Below are positions 15,855 through 29,100 of a stretch of 64,000 nucleotides of DNA, in pieces (position 1 is the stretch's first letter; every line of letters begins with the position of its first letter). This DNA is from Erpobdella octoculata (taxonomy: Eukaryota; Annelida; Clitellata; Hirudinida; Erpobdellidae): the NCBI GenBank assembly GCA_963978895.1, contig OZ022238.1, positions 43,085,155 through 43,149,154 on the forward strand. The letters are read 5' to 3'. The notes below the pieces were generated by a model. The model saw nothing but the letters and a program-made list of their open reading frames with translations, did not search any database and had not been told where the DNA came from. The translations under genes and the position numbers were made by a program.

Positions 15855-18800
15855 ATGGACGATCTTAAGCAGACTGGACACATTATTACGACATCGAAAT
15901 ATAGATTCAAAGATTTACTGGCCAGGGAGCAGTCATATGATGACAGGTAATCTTTACTTTACTCTTTACTCTTTTACTTTGCATTTGCATGTACGATTGG
16001 TTATGTCATATTGATAAGATGCACAGGAAAAACTGTTTATGATTGGTTTGAAAAGCTGCTGGTTCCCTTTTATGAATTGAGAACATTACAGCTGTGTTAA
16101 AAAATGCAATGCATTCTAAATAATTCACTTCCTTTGACTGATTTCACGTTTAAGAATTTTCTCTCATATAAGTGGACTTCAAATTCGCAATCAACAATTA
16201 CTTTTTATGAGGTTTAAGCCTTTGATAAGTCTAAGTGCCAAGCAGCCCAGCTGAGTCTGTTTGGTCCACAAGTGATGGCTTTTAATTTCAATGCACAATG
16301 CCAAAGTTTGATTTCTAATTTATATTAAGATTTCTTTGTCAATATCAGTATTATTATGCAATTATAATTCAATGCTGTCTTATTAACTAGTGATCTTAGT
16401 TTATTATTTATTTTTGATGTTGAAATGATATCGGTTTTGTATTTATTGTTCACATGAACTGGCACAGATTTTATACCATGTTTTTTTTTCGTTTTTTTAA
16501 TGGTTTTATAATGTTCACAATTTTAAATGAAGTTATTATGTTCTAGCTGTTCTGGTTAGTTTTTATAGATAGTAATAGACAATAGAAAACCTGTGAATGT
16601 GATAGAATAATTTGCTCAAAATAGCATATATTTTTAGTCAGCTTTCATTTGGGAAAACATTTGTTTTTGTAACTTCTTTTAAAACAAGTCTTCTTTAGAA
16701 GTTACTTCTTCCTTATGAAGTTGTTTAATTAATACTTAGAATATATTATAACCACTTAAATACATAATTAATATATTATGGACAGTAATGGACACTGATA
16801 TCATAATTTGTAATGAGAATATATTACTGCCATTCAACTTAAAATGAGCAATTAGGTTATGTGTTGATCAGTGAATGCTTATTTAGTACTTATTACTAAT
16901 TGCAGGGATGTATCCATGGGAATGCATTCTCTCACCAGAGTATCAATTAATTTTTTTTGGCTAGAATAACCAGTTTTTGGAAAATGATTGTAGTTGAAAG
17001 TAAAATTGTTGGAAAATACTTGCGACTATCCCTGGTCATAAGCTTTTTTGGGAGAAGAAATTTTTTGGAAAAATACCTATGACTACCCCCCCCCCCAGAA
17101 TTTTTGCACCAATAACTATTCCACCCCTGGTCATCACCATTTTTGGGAGGAGAAAGTGTGAAAAATTTTGGAAGTGGCATACCTGCATCCCCCACCAAGA
17201 ATTTCAGGATCTGCCAATGAATTTGTATAATATAATATGACCTCTGATTCTGATTATATAATTATTGCTAGGAATATTATTAAAGTTGTTCTTGAAAACT
17301 ATTCTTCTGTGCAGGATAGGAGAACCAAAATTTAAAAAATTAAAATTTCTAAACACCCAGTGCTGCAATGTGAAAACTGAAAACTAGAGATGCACCGATA
17401 CCATAAATATGGCCGATACCGATACTCGTGTTATGAGATAGGTCGATGCCGATACCGATACTTTTCAATCCATAATTATTTATTTGTTACAAGCTAGTGA
17501 AGAATGGCTAAAATGTCCAACAATTTTTTTGCAATCAGCAATGACATCCTTTATCATCCTTTGTTCAAAAAGAACATCATGAATGACTAATTGTAGAGAA
17601 TGTTAAAAACATGACAAGCCAGTGTATGCAGTTTCTGACATGCCTTTTACCATGTTAGCACCATTATCGCCAACAAAAAAATGAATTTTATGCGAGGGAA
17701 TTTCAAAATCATGGATTACATTTTCAATTACCTCTGCAATCCTTCTAGCTCTATGCGACCTAGAGAATGGTGCAACCTGTAGTACTAAAATTTTTCTGTC
17801 ATAATTTTCGTTAATGCAGTGGGCTGTAAGGCTCATGAAAGAGTGATTTGAAACATTAGTCCATATATCAGTGGTGAAGCTTATATTTTCAGAATCTTTG
17901 ATAATAATCTTAACCTTACTGAGCACTTTGCTATAGATTTCAGGAAACACTTTATCTAAAAAGTATTTGCGGCTTGGAAGGCAATAATTTGGCTTAACTT
18001 GTTGCATAAGACGGTTGAATCCTGTGTCATCAAAAGTATCGGTATCGGCCGATACCGATACCGATGCCTGACCCATAACCCCCCCTTTTTGGCCGTCTAG
18101 TTACGCCTATAGTTGTTAAGGAAGCAATGTTGCATATGAGGAACAAAATTTTGATCAGAATGTACATAATAGCCAATCAATGCATAATTGATTGAGCGGG
18201 CGCTGGTGGTATAGGGGTGAGGCATTGCCTGAGAGTCGGCTGTTTGAACTCAGATGGCATCACCAGGATCTGCAAGGGGTGTTTGTTGGCACTTATAAAT
18301 GGCTGCTTCACGTTGATCTGTAAAAATGAGCCCAGGAGTGATTAGCTGGATAAAGTGATTTGTGGCTTAGAAGTCTAACAACTAATGTAATGTTAAACAT
18401 TGTCAAACTTCAATTTAGAATATTATATTAAAGACGATATTTTTGGCTGAATACATGTTTATTGTTCATTCAGAGTGAAGGTTGAATTTTTTACAAATGA
18501 AAATACATTCAAAGAACGACTTCAGATTTATTTTCTTCAGAACCAAAGATCTAGTAAGTTAAAATTATTTTAATTAATTTAATTTTTTCTTTGAACTTAT
18601 TAAATACTGGAGAAATCCTAAATGTATATCTTTCTCCGTACGTGGAAGATACCTGTTCAGTAATGAAGGTTGCAGTATTTTTGCTCTATAAGCTCTAAAA
18701 GCCAATCATGGTTTTACAAGTTTTTGCAGACTTCATGCTTATCATGAAAATGCAGAGGTTTTTGACACACTTTCTCTTTGAACTGTTTTGGGATGGGGTA

Positions 18801-21800
18801 CAGACTTCTCTACCACAAATGTTCTCTAAGCTGATGTTTTTTTTTCATTGAAAACATTTTCAGGCCTACAAATAAGAATTTTCAACTTATTCATCAAATT
18901 GTTGTCGTGTGTACTCTATGTTGTTCGAGTACTTCTGGATCAGGATCAAGTCAATTCCACCAGAGATTGGTGGGTTGAACCATATTATTTTTATTCTCTG
19001 TTTCTTTTTTGATTGATTCTTCTTTCTTATTTTTATACAATCAATTTTTCAGTGTTTCTGTAGTTTATTCTGCACAGAATTCAACATTTCTAAATGTAAC
19101 GCTCGAAGATCGGAATTCAAATTCTGAACCATGCCAACCAGATGTTCCAACATTTGAAGGCATAAATTGGTGAGGCGTTAATTATTTTATTGACGTTTCA
19201 TCGATGTCGATACAATCTTTTTATATTATTTCAAAAGATAAGACGCATCTATCCAAGCTGTTATGCCGTGTAGAATTGAAAAGCTCTTTGAACTTAATTA
19301 ATAATTATTATTGATCATGCAATCTCATTTCCTGCAAAAGCTGGTTTCAGTGAATTTTTTAAATTAAAAAAAATTGAATTTGTTTTAATTAAAAGAATTG
19401 ACAGTTTTTCAAATTAGTTTTGTTTCTTTTGAAATATTGTAACAGGATAAAAATATTTTGGGTGGATAGAGCCGCATGGTTGTGGGGCATACAAGTTGTC
19501 GTAGCGATCATCAGTTTAACAGAAACACTTCTAGTCATATACATAACTTATAAGGTTTGTTCATTCATTCATTCATTCATTCATTCATTCATTCATTCAT
19601 TCATTCATTCATTCATTCATTCATTCATTCATTCATTCATTCATTCATTCCTTCATTCATTCATTCATTCATTCATTCATTCATTCATTCATTCATTCAT
19701 TCATTCATTCATTCATTCATTCATTCATTCATTCATTCATTCATTCATTCATTCATTCATTCATTCATTCATTCATTCATTCATTCATTCATTCATTCAT
19801 TCATTCATTCATTCATTCATTCATTCATTCATCCATCCATCCATCCATCCATCCATCCATCCATCCATCCATCCATCCATCCATCCATCCATCCATCCAT
19901 CCATCCATCCATCCATCCATCCATCCATCCATCCATCCATCCATCCATCCATCCATCCATCCATCCATCCATCCATCCATCCATCCATCCATCCATCCAT
20001 CCATCCATCCATCCATCCATCCATCCATCCATCCATCCATCCATCCATCCATCCATCCATCCATCCATCCATCCATCCATCCATCCATCCATCCATCCAT
20101 CCATCCATCCATCCATCCATCCATCCATCCATCCATCCATCCATCCATCCATCCATCCATCCATCCATCCATCCATCCATCCATTCATTCATTCATTGAC
20201 ATTAACTGGAAAGTTGGGTGTTTGTGTTTTATGGATGAGGTTTTTTGATTGTCAATTTATTAGCTTTGTGATGTTTTCTTTAATAACCAATTGTCTTTTA
20301 TTTAAAAACAAAAACTGACTTGATCAGTAATAATATATATTTCCAATATTATTAATTTTTATAATTTTATATTACTATATATTTCCAATATTAGTTTTTA
20401 TAAGATTCTATAAGGATAATGATGAAATTATTTAGCTCTGTTATTGACATTTGTTGTGTAGATAATTAATTCTCTTCATTTTATTAAATTGCTTTGCTGT
20501 TTGTTTATGGTTAATCATATTTTTCAGTACCATTTAAGTATTTTTAACAGCATTACATTGGAATGAATTAATGAATTCATCAAAACTGTAAATTTATTAA
20601 AATGTTTAAAACATGACAGGGCAACATCTGGATGCAAATTCTGGCACCTAGCTTCATATTAGAAGCCATCAATACAGTACCTTTTATAATTACTGTTGGT
20701 GTTTACTTTTTTTCATGTTTTAAAAGTTTAAATTTTGTTGTTTTTGATTATTTAGAGTACAGACCAGGAGGATACTACGTGTAATAAATAAATGTTTTAA
20801 TAATTTTAAAGAAGCAGACATGCAATGAAGCGTTGTAAGGCATTGAAAAATATAAACTACCCAATAAATGTACTCATGGGAGCATATTAAATGAATTTCT
20901 ATTGATTTTTTTTTATAATTTATCATTCTTTGTATTATTTTAAGAATGCTTAAGTGCCTGGCTGTGGATGTTTCTCCAAAAAGCTTTCCGGGCTTTTTAT
21001 TGCATTTGCAGACGATTGATGCACGTTCTGCATGCGCTTGAAATATTTATAAAGGTGGAAAATAATTTAAAAATGGTCGGAATAATTAAGTTCGACAACA
21101 TTGCTGCTCGTTCATATGTATGGCTGAATGCATTTTCATTGTAGTCTATACAAATCGATTTTTATAATTTTGAAATGTTACAATAGCCAGAGCGGAGTGT
21201 TTTCTCCACAAATTACTATAAACACTTGCATTGTTTGTCCATACTTTTTTAAGCAATTTTCAAATATATTTGATTTTGTTCTATATTGTTTGTATCTATT
21301 GTTTAAGTATTTCACGAATCACTCCAATAGTAAGAAATGAATGTGTTCGAGCATTAACGCTGCTTGCACATTTCTTTCTGAATATTTTATTTCATAGCAC
21401 CATTTGTTTTGTTTATGATTTTAGATATTTGAAAAGCGCATCAGAGAAATGTTTGTACCAGTTTTTCTCAATTGCTGGTTAGCCAAAATTGCCTTAAATG
21501 ACATGCTGGTAAGTTTGAAATAATAAAAAAAAATTACGAATTTATGTTTTCAAATTTCTCCACGATCAATTGAATTATTATTTCATTTCTATGGTATGAT
21601 TTTTATAGTTATTTTATTAAATATTTGTATTAAATATGTATTATACTCTTGTGGGTTTTTTGAATTATAAATATCAAAATGCTAAAATTATATGACATCA
21701 TTTCAACATATTATACGTCGTATTGTTAAAGAACGTGCCTTATTGTGGTTAATTACAGAGTGACTTGCATCGAGTCATGCAGAAGTCTCAGTCAACTTTG

Positions 21801-23100
21801 AGTCAACAACTGATCTTCCTCATTGCCACCATTTCGTGCTTGGTTTTTACAAGCGTTTGCGGCATTCAGCATCTCCAGAGAGGAGGAAAGAAAGCTTTGA
21901 CGCTTTTCGACTCCCTGTGGTACGTGACCGTCACGTTTTCAACGGTCGGATATGGAGACGTGGCGCCAGATATTTGGCCGAGCAAGCTCTTCATGATGGT
22001 TCTCATCTGCTCTGCCTTTGTTGTACTTCCAACTAAGGTTTAAATATCAATTAATTCATTTTGTTGACAAACTGCTACTTTGGATCTTTTTTATCACTAG
22101 ACATAGCAAATTTTCAGCTAAGGTTTTTTTTATGATTGATAGAATACTGCAGCAGTTGAAGTTGTCAAAGATGAATAGTCTTGATTTATCATTAATGAGG
22201 AGGAAGATAAATAGAGTATTTATATTTAATCCTGTATAATGTAATTGTTATTAAATTACTGTCAATTTTTGGCTTACAATAATTCAATTAAAAAGAAGAG
22301 AAAAATGTCTGCAGTGCTGAGAGGTGTGGTGAATTGCTGATTAGGAGGTGCTCAATCTCTAGTGCACTTGAGAGAAACAAACAAAACCATTATGTTCATT
22401 ACTGCTCACAATAAAACAATTATATTAACTACTGTTCACTACAAAATAGTTATATTAACTACAAAACAATTATATTCACAACTGTTCACTACAAAACAAT
22501 TATGGGTTAGTGCCTACTGATCCCAGGACAACTGATCCCAGTACAACTGATCCCGGGACAACTGATCCCAAGACAACTGATCCCAGCACAACTGATCCCA
22601 CGGACAACTGATCCCATGGACAACCGATCCCACGGACAACTGATCCCATAGACAACTGATCCCATAGACATAAGCAACTCATTTTTAACTCATTTTTGAC
22701 GACAATGGTGGTGGTTATGATGCTTACGTAGCCAGCTTACAATGGCTGGCTGCATACGACAACGGTGGTGGTGATAATGATACTGGCTACTCCAGTTAGT
22801 AAACGGAGAAATAATATTTAGTATAAGCGCACGAGGGCACGATACACAGTCGAAATGAAATTGACAAGTTCGTATTACTTTTCATCGTTTCACTCCTTTC
22901 TGCGTGAAGTTCATAATGAGAAATGGAACTGTGCCAATCCAAAAATAATAGAGTTTAACTCATTTCAGAAGTTGTTTTTTTCGAAGATATGAATTAAATC
23001 AATACACTCCAACATTAATTCTTATCGGCTTATTTAGGAGTCCATGACTAGGACCATCACTACAGCATCCAAACATACTCATACATACATACATACATAC

Positions 23101-23131
<31 letters not shown>

Positions 23132-26100
23132 CATACATACATACATACATACATACATACATACATACATACATACATACATACATACATACATACATAC
23201 ATACATACAAACAAGCATGCATACATACATACATACATACATACATACATACATACATACATACATACATACATACATACACACACATACATACATTCGT
23301 ACATACAAACAGAAATCGGAAATTATGTATGTTAATATCAGTTTATTGATTGCAGAAACAGTGAAATATAAAATAATGTAGATATGGGATCAGTTGTCTA
23401 TGGGATCAGTTGTCCGTGGGATCAGTTGTCCGTGGGATCAGTTGTCAGTGGGATCAGTTGTCCGTGGGATCGGTTGTCCCGGGATCGGTTGTCCCGGGAT
23501 CAGTTGTCCTGGGATCAGTAGTCCTGGGATCAGTAGTCCTGGGATCAGTTGTCCTGGGATCAGTTGCGATGATCCCTATATTTACTACTGTTTGCCACAA
23601 AGCAATTATATTCACTACTGTTCACTATAAAACAATTATATTCATTATTGTCCAATATATAAGACATATATGTTTCATAAGTGGAGATTTTTGTTCAGTC
23701 ATGAAATTTAAAAGACAATTCAAGGAAATGTTGATTGCATTTTGTCTGACAAGTGTTCTTTTTGCTAGTAAACCGAAAAATTTTTATTATTCATTTACAT
23801 GTTTTTAGAGACTTTTAATGAAAAGCTTTTTGCAGGTTTAATAGAATTATAATTAAATTGTAGTTTGAGCAGTTAGCATTCACGTGGATGGAGAAACAGA
23901 AGATGGGAGGAAACTACAGCAGTCACAGAGCTCAGAGCGAGAAACACGTGGTCGTTGTGGCAACCATGATGCAGGCTGACACCATCATGGACTTCCTCAA
24001 TGAGTTTTACGCTCATCCAAAAGTTCAGGTAATTCATGAAGACATCTATCTCCAAGTGTGTCTGATCAATTCCCACATGCAGATTTGGTTGAAAGAAAAA
24101 AAAACCAGCAACGCCAATGTTATTTAATATTTAATCTTCTCTCATATGATTGTTGACATTTATTGCTATTTTTATTAATTTCTATTATTGTATATAAGTT
24201 TTCAAATACAATAATAATAATAATAATTACTAACTAAACTAAAGTTTTGACAGAATATTTTTCTGTAAGTTGCAAGAGCTATTATATTATAGCATTCCAT
24301 ACATAAGGGGCCATCCATAAATGACGTCACTTGTATCTGGCTGAATGTTCACCCCCCTTTCCTCCCTATCACATGTCATCACAGAAAATCACACCCCCTT
24401 AAATATGATGTCACAAAATTAACACCTCTCCCCCTTGGGTCCAGCCTCAACTCTGCTTCTCTGATGCTCAACAGTGCAATGTGGCTCACTCATGAGAATA
24501 TATAATATTAAAACAGTTAAAAGTCAATGCACCCATTCATTTCGATGTGGCATCACTTATCAAGTCTCTTATGTATTTCCCCTTGTCACGCAAGCATGCA
24601 TGCAGGCATTGTCACAAATGTGTTAACTCCCTTCTCCCTAATTAATCTTGTGACTTCATTTATGGACTTGTCCCATACATACATTCAAACATACATACAT
24701 GCAACATGCAACATGTTTAGGATAGACTTAAGAAATTTTTTTTAAATAATAATATAAATAATTACAATTGTAGAAAAGTTGAGAAAAATAATTTCTAAGT
24801 TTAAGTTGTATCAAGGAGAAATAACTTTTAATTTCTTGAATTTCTTTAATAACAATGGTTTTTGTGAATATACTCAACTTTATAAATAAATCTCTTTGAT
24901 AAAAAACATTGTTTATTAAAATTGTTTAGCAAAGACTGGCTCAGGAAAATACACCAACGTGATTGTATTTTATATCCCTTCATTAATTTTTTCTTAATGT
25001 ATTTTATATTTGCAAATACTAAATATTAAATTAATTGTTATCCATGATTTTGGTTTTAAAAATAATTATAGATTGATTTTAATGTAAATTTTGTAATGAT
25101 GGAATTTTATTGTAATTTTTATTTCACTTTATATATATATATTTTCACCAATTCCAACAGAAATTTGACTATTCAAGTTCCATTTAACAGTGTTACAAGA
25201 ATTTCTAACTAACTTAATTACTTCAAGTTATTATGAGAAAATTGATCAAATCTTTAACATTTTCAAGAATTACTACGTTGTCCTTCTGTCTCCTTGTGAA
25301 CTCGATCCAACAATGAAACTCATTCTTCAGGTTATTTTGTATTTTTTTATTTATTATAGAAATTGATTTATTAGTTACCAGGTCATCGTCAGTAGCGTTA
25401 GAGACTTTTACGTTTTTGGCAATTTATTTCTTACTGAAAGTAATTGAGTTGTTTATTCAAAGTGGATTCTGTTTTCTTAGGTTCCCATTTGGGCAGCAAG
25501 AGTCATATACATCAAGGGATCTGCTCTTAAAGACACGGACCTGTCCAGATGCAGGTTACTCGCATGACGATGATGATGTTGATGATGATGATGATGATGA
25601 TGATGATTATGCCTACTGCAAGCTCTGTATTATCATCATCATTTTCATCATCATCATATTTTTTTTAAATGTTTATTTTTTCTGTGGTGAGCTAGGATTG
25701 GATATTTTATCTTTATCGAGTCTCGAATTTCAACTGATTCAGCATAATGGTTTTCGATCAAAGTTTTATTTGTTTACTCATGTTGAAATACTCCTTTTAT
25801 TTCTTTCTTTTATGACATGCACCCATGACATTATTCAATCAGACCAGACCACTTTGCTTTTTTTCTATTCTGTTACGCAACATCCGGGATATGCTGGTTT
25901 GTGACGTGATCTTAAAAAATAGCTCATTCAGTGTTGTGCAGTGAATGACACTCAAATTGTTGCCAAATACATTCATTTTTAGGCTGTAACAAACAAATAA
26001 TTTATGTAAAAAAATAGTTTTTAAAGAATAACAAAGGTTAAAAGCAACATTTTCCACATGATTTGAATGTTTTGAATTAAAATTTTATTTATTTCAACTA

Positions 26101-29100
26101 CCATTCTCCATTCAATTCGCAATGAGCTTTTTTTTCTGTCTCTGTAATCTTTGATGTTCTTCGGGATCATCGCTACTGATCCCAGGACAACTGATCCCAG
26201 GACTACTGATCCCAGGACAACTGATCCCAGGACAACTAACCCCAGGACAACTGATCACACGGACAACTGATCCCACAGACAACTGATCCCATAGACAACT
26301 GATCCCATATCTGCATTATTTTATATTTCACTGCTTCTGCAATCAATAAACTGATATTAACATACATAATTTCCGATTTCTGTTTGTATGTACGAATGTA
26401 TGTGTATGTATGTATGTATGTATGTATGTATGTATGGATGTATGGATGTATGGATGTATGTATGGATGTATGGATGTATGGATGTATGGATGTATGTATG
26501 TATGTATGTATGTATGTATATATGTATGTATGTATGTATGATTATGTTTGGATGCTGTAGTGATGGTCCTAGTCATGGACTCCTAAATAAGCCGATAAGA
26601 ATTAATGTTGGAGTGTCTTCATTAATTCATTTAATTCATTTCTTCGAAAAAAACAACTTCTGAAATGAGCTAAACTCTATTATTTTTGGATTGGCACAGT
26701 TCCATTTCTCATTATGAACTTCACGCAGAAAGGAGTGAAACGATGAAAAGTAATACGAACTTGTCAATTTCATTTCGACTGTGTATTGTGCCCTCGTGCG
26801 CTTATACTAAATATTATTTCTCCGTTTACTAACTGGAGTAGCCAGTATCATTATCACCACCACCGTTGTCGTATGCAGCCAGCCATCGTAAGCTGGCTAC
26901 GTAAGCATCATCATCACCACCATTGTCGTCAAAAAATGAGTTAAAAATGAGTTGCTTATGTCTAGGGGATCAGTTGTCTATGGGATCAGTTGTCCGTGGG
27001 ATCAGTTGTACTGGGATCAGTTGTCCTGGGATCAGTAGGCACTAACCCGTAATCTTTGATGTTCTTCATTGTCAGTTGTTTGTAATATAAATGTTTGTCT
27101 GCGAGATTTTTGTTATTTTTTTTCACTGGTCACCGAGATCCGTTGTTGATAACACAAACATTTGATTTTTTTCCAGAATGCAAGATGCGGAAGCGTGTTT
27201 TATGATCGCTGCCAGGAATTATTCTGACAAAGCTGCAGCTGTGAGTATGAATTCTGTCAGTTGTTTTATGAGATATTTTTTTATTATTCCGGTCCTCCGA
27301 TTGCATCTGGGAATATGTACAGCTGTTGATGTTCGTTCAGTCTGAAACAGTTTATTGTTTCTATCTGAAGAGACTTGTTTGCTATCGACAAGACAAGTAC
27401 TTGTAACGAATGATTTATATCCACGATCAATTTAATTGTAAGGCTGAGTTTTTCATTTCCTGATTTTGTGCCGTTGAATTATTTAATTTGTTTTTTTTTT
27501 ATGATTGTTTCTAGGACCAGCATACGGTATTGAGAGCTTGGGCCGTCAAAGACTTTGCTCCTCACTGTCCTCAGTACGTGCAGATCTTCAGACCAGAAAG
27601 CAAGATTCACGTCCATTTTGCTGGTAAGATATTATATTTTTCTAATTTATAGAAATTGTATTCGGGAGATTTTCGGTTTTGTTAGATCCTCGATTACTTT
27701 TAATCCTCGATGAGAAAGTTTTTTTCTGCTAATCAATCTAAACATGATTTGAAAAATTTTCTTTGAACTTTTAAGTGAGGCCAGATTAATATAATTTATT
27801 TGTCACAGTGATGTGTTTGTTTTTATTATCACAAACTCAACAATTTACTGATCAAATTATTGTATTTTTTATCAAAAATTCAACAGTTTACTGCACATAT
27901 TATTGTTTCTTTTGTCAAAAATTAAAAAATGTACTGGTCATGTTATTGTATTTTTGTCACAAATGCAGCAATTTACTGAATACATTGATGTCTTTTGTTA
28001 TCAAAAAATAGCAATTTACTGATTAAATCAATGTGTTTGTTATCACAAACAGAGCAATTTAATGATAACATCAATGTATTTGTTATAACAAAAACAGCAA
28101 TTTACTGATTAGATAAATGCGTTTGTTATAACAGAATTTATTGGTTACCTTAATGCAAGTGCAGTAATAGAATAAACAGATTACATTACATACATTAAAT
28201 TAGTTATCAAAAATCCAACAATTTATAACAGTATGCAATAATGTGGTTACTCTAATAAACCCAGCACTCTATTTTGATGTATCTTCTTAATGCACAAGTT
28301 ATTCATAGAAAAATTAATAAATGCAGCGTTTTGAAAAATTGACACACCTAGCACATACACATGCGCCTAAACGATATGTCTTAAGATTAATGGTGTTTTT
28401 TTCATAATTATAAATAAACTTGCAAACCACGAAGAGCATGTTGTATGCGAGGATGAATTCAAATATGCCCTGTTGGCAAACAATTGTTTGTTCCCCGGCA
28501 TGTCAACCTTTGTAACTCTTCTACTACACACTTCTAGGGGAGCGTGAGTTTGATTTCATTGAGCACTTCTTCTTTTTCTTGTTTGCAGAAACTCATTTCC
28601 TGAGTGTTCTTTGTTTCAATTGTTCACATTTTGTCAGCTGCCTGCTTCTCTTTTATTTCCGTTTTGTTTTTTTTTGAGGGAAATTGATTTTTTGGTTTTT
28701 GTTCTTTGGTCAACTATTTCGTGTTTTTTTTTATATTTTTTTATTTTGTTTTGTTTTTATTTCTCTAAATTTTTTAATGAATATTTTTGCTTCTGTTTAA
28801 TCTATTTATAGAGTTTGATAATAATTGTTGACTTGAATCATTTTGTGGAACAACAAGAGACTTCTTAATAGAGTCTTGCATGGTCTGGGTGGTCCATCGG
28901 CTGGGCCTTCATTTTAGTACTAGGGTTATCTGAGCGTTCTGGGTCCGGCGAGGCTGAGCCAAGCTGAAGTTATTGTGCCAAGTATAGGGGTTTTAGACCT
29001 TTAAAAACTGGCCAAGTTTGGCTTAAATATGCATGGATGACTGGTGGGCCTGGAATCTGTACCTACAAAAACGGATCAGATCTAAAATTTGTGTCTTTGA

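Noticed and set aside
19420..20318. Long open frames rich in His-Ser-Phe-Ile or Met-Asp-Gly-Trp
   Set aside because: Translations of the TTCA/TCCA array; all frames are open on both strands. Only 19446-19554 is a real (KCNT) exon.
23044..23349. Tyr-Ile-His-Thr and Met-Tyr-Val-Cys frames
   Set aside because: Translations of the CATA array inside foldback copy 1; the same holds at 1258, 26388 and 50119.
25416..25904. 162-codon frame including an Asp run
   Set aside because: Only 25481-25554 is KCNT exon 11; the rest reads intron and a GAT repeat.
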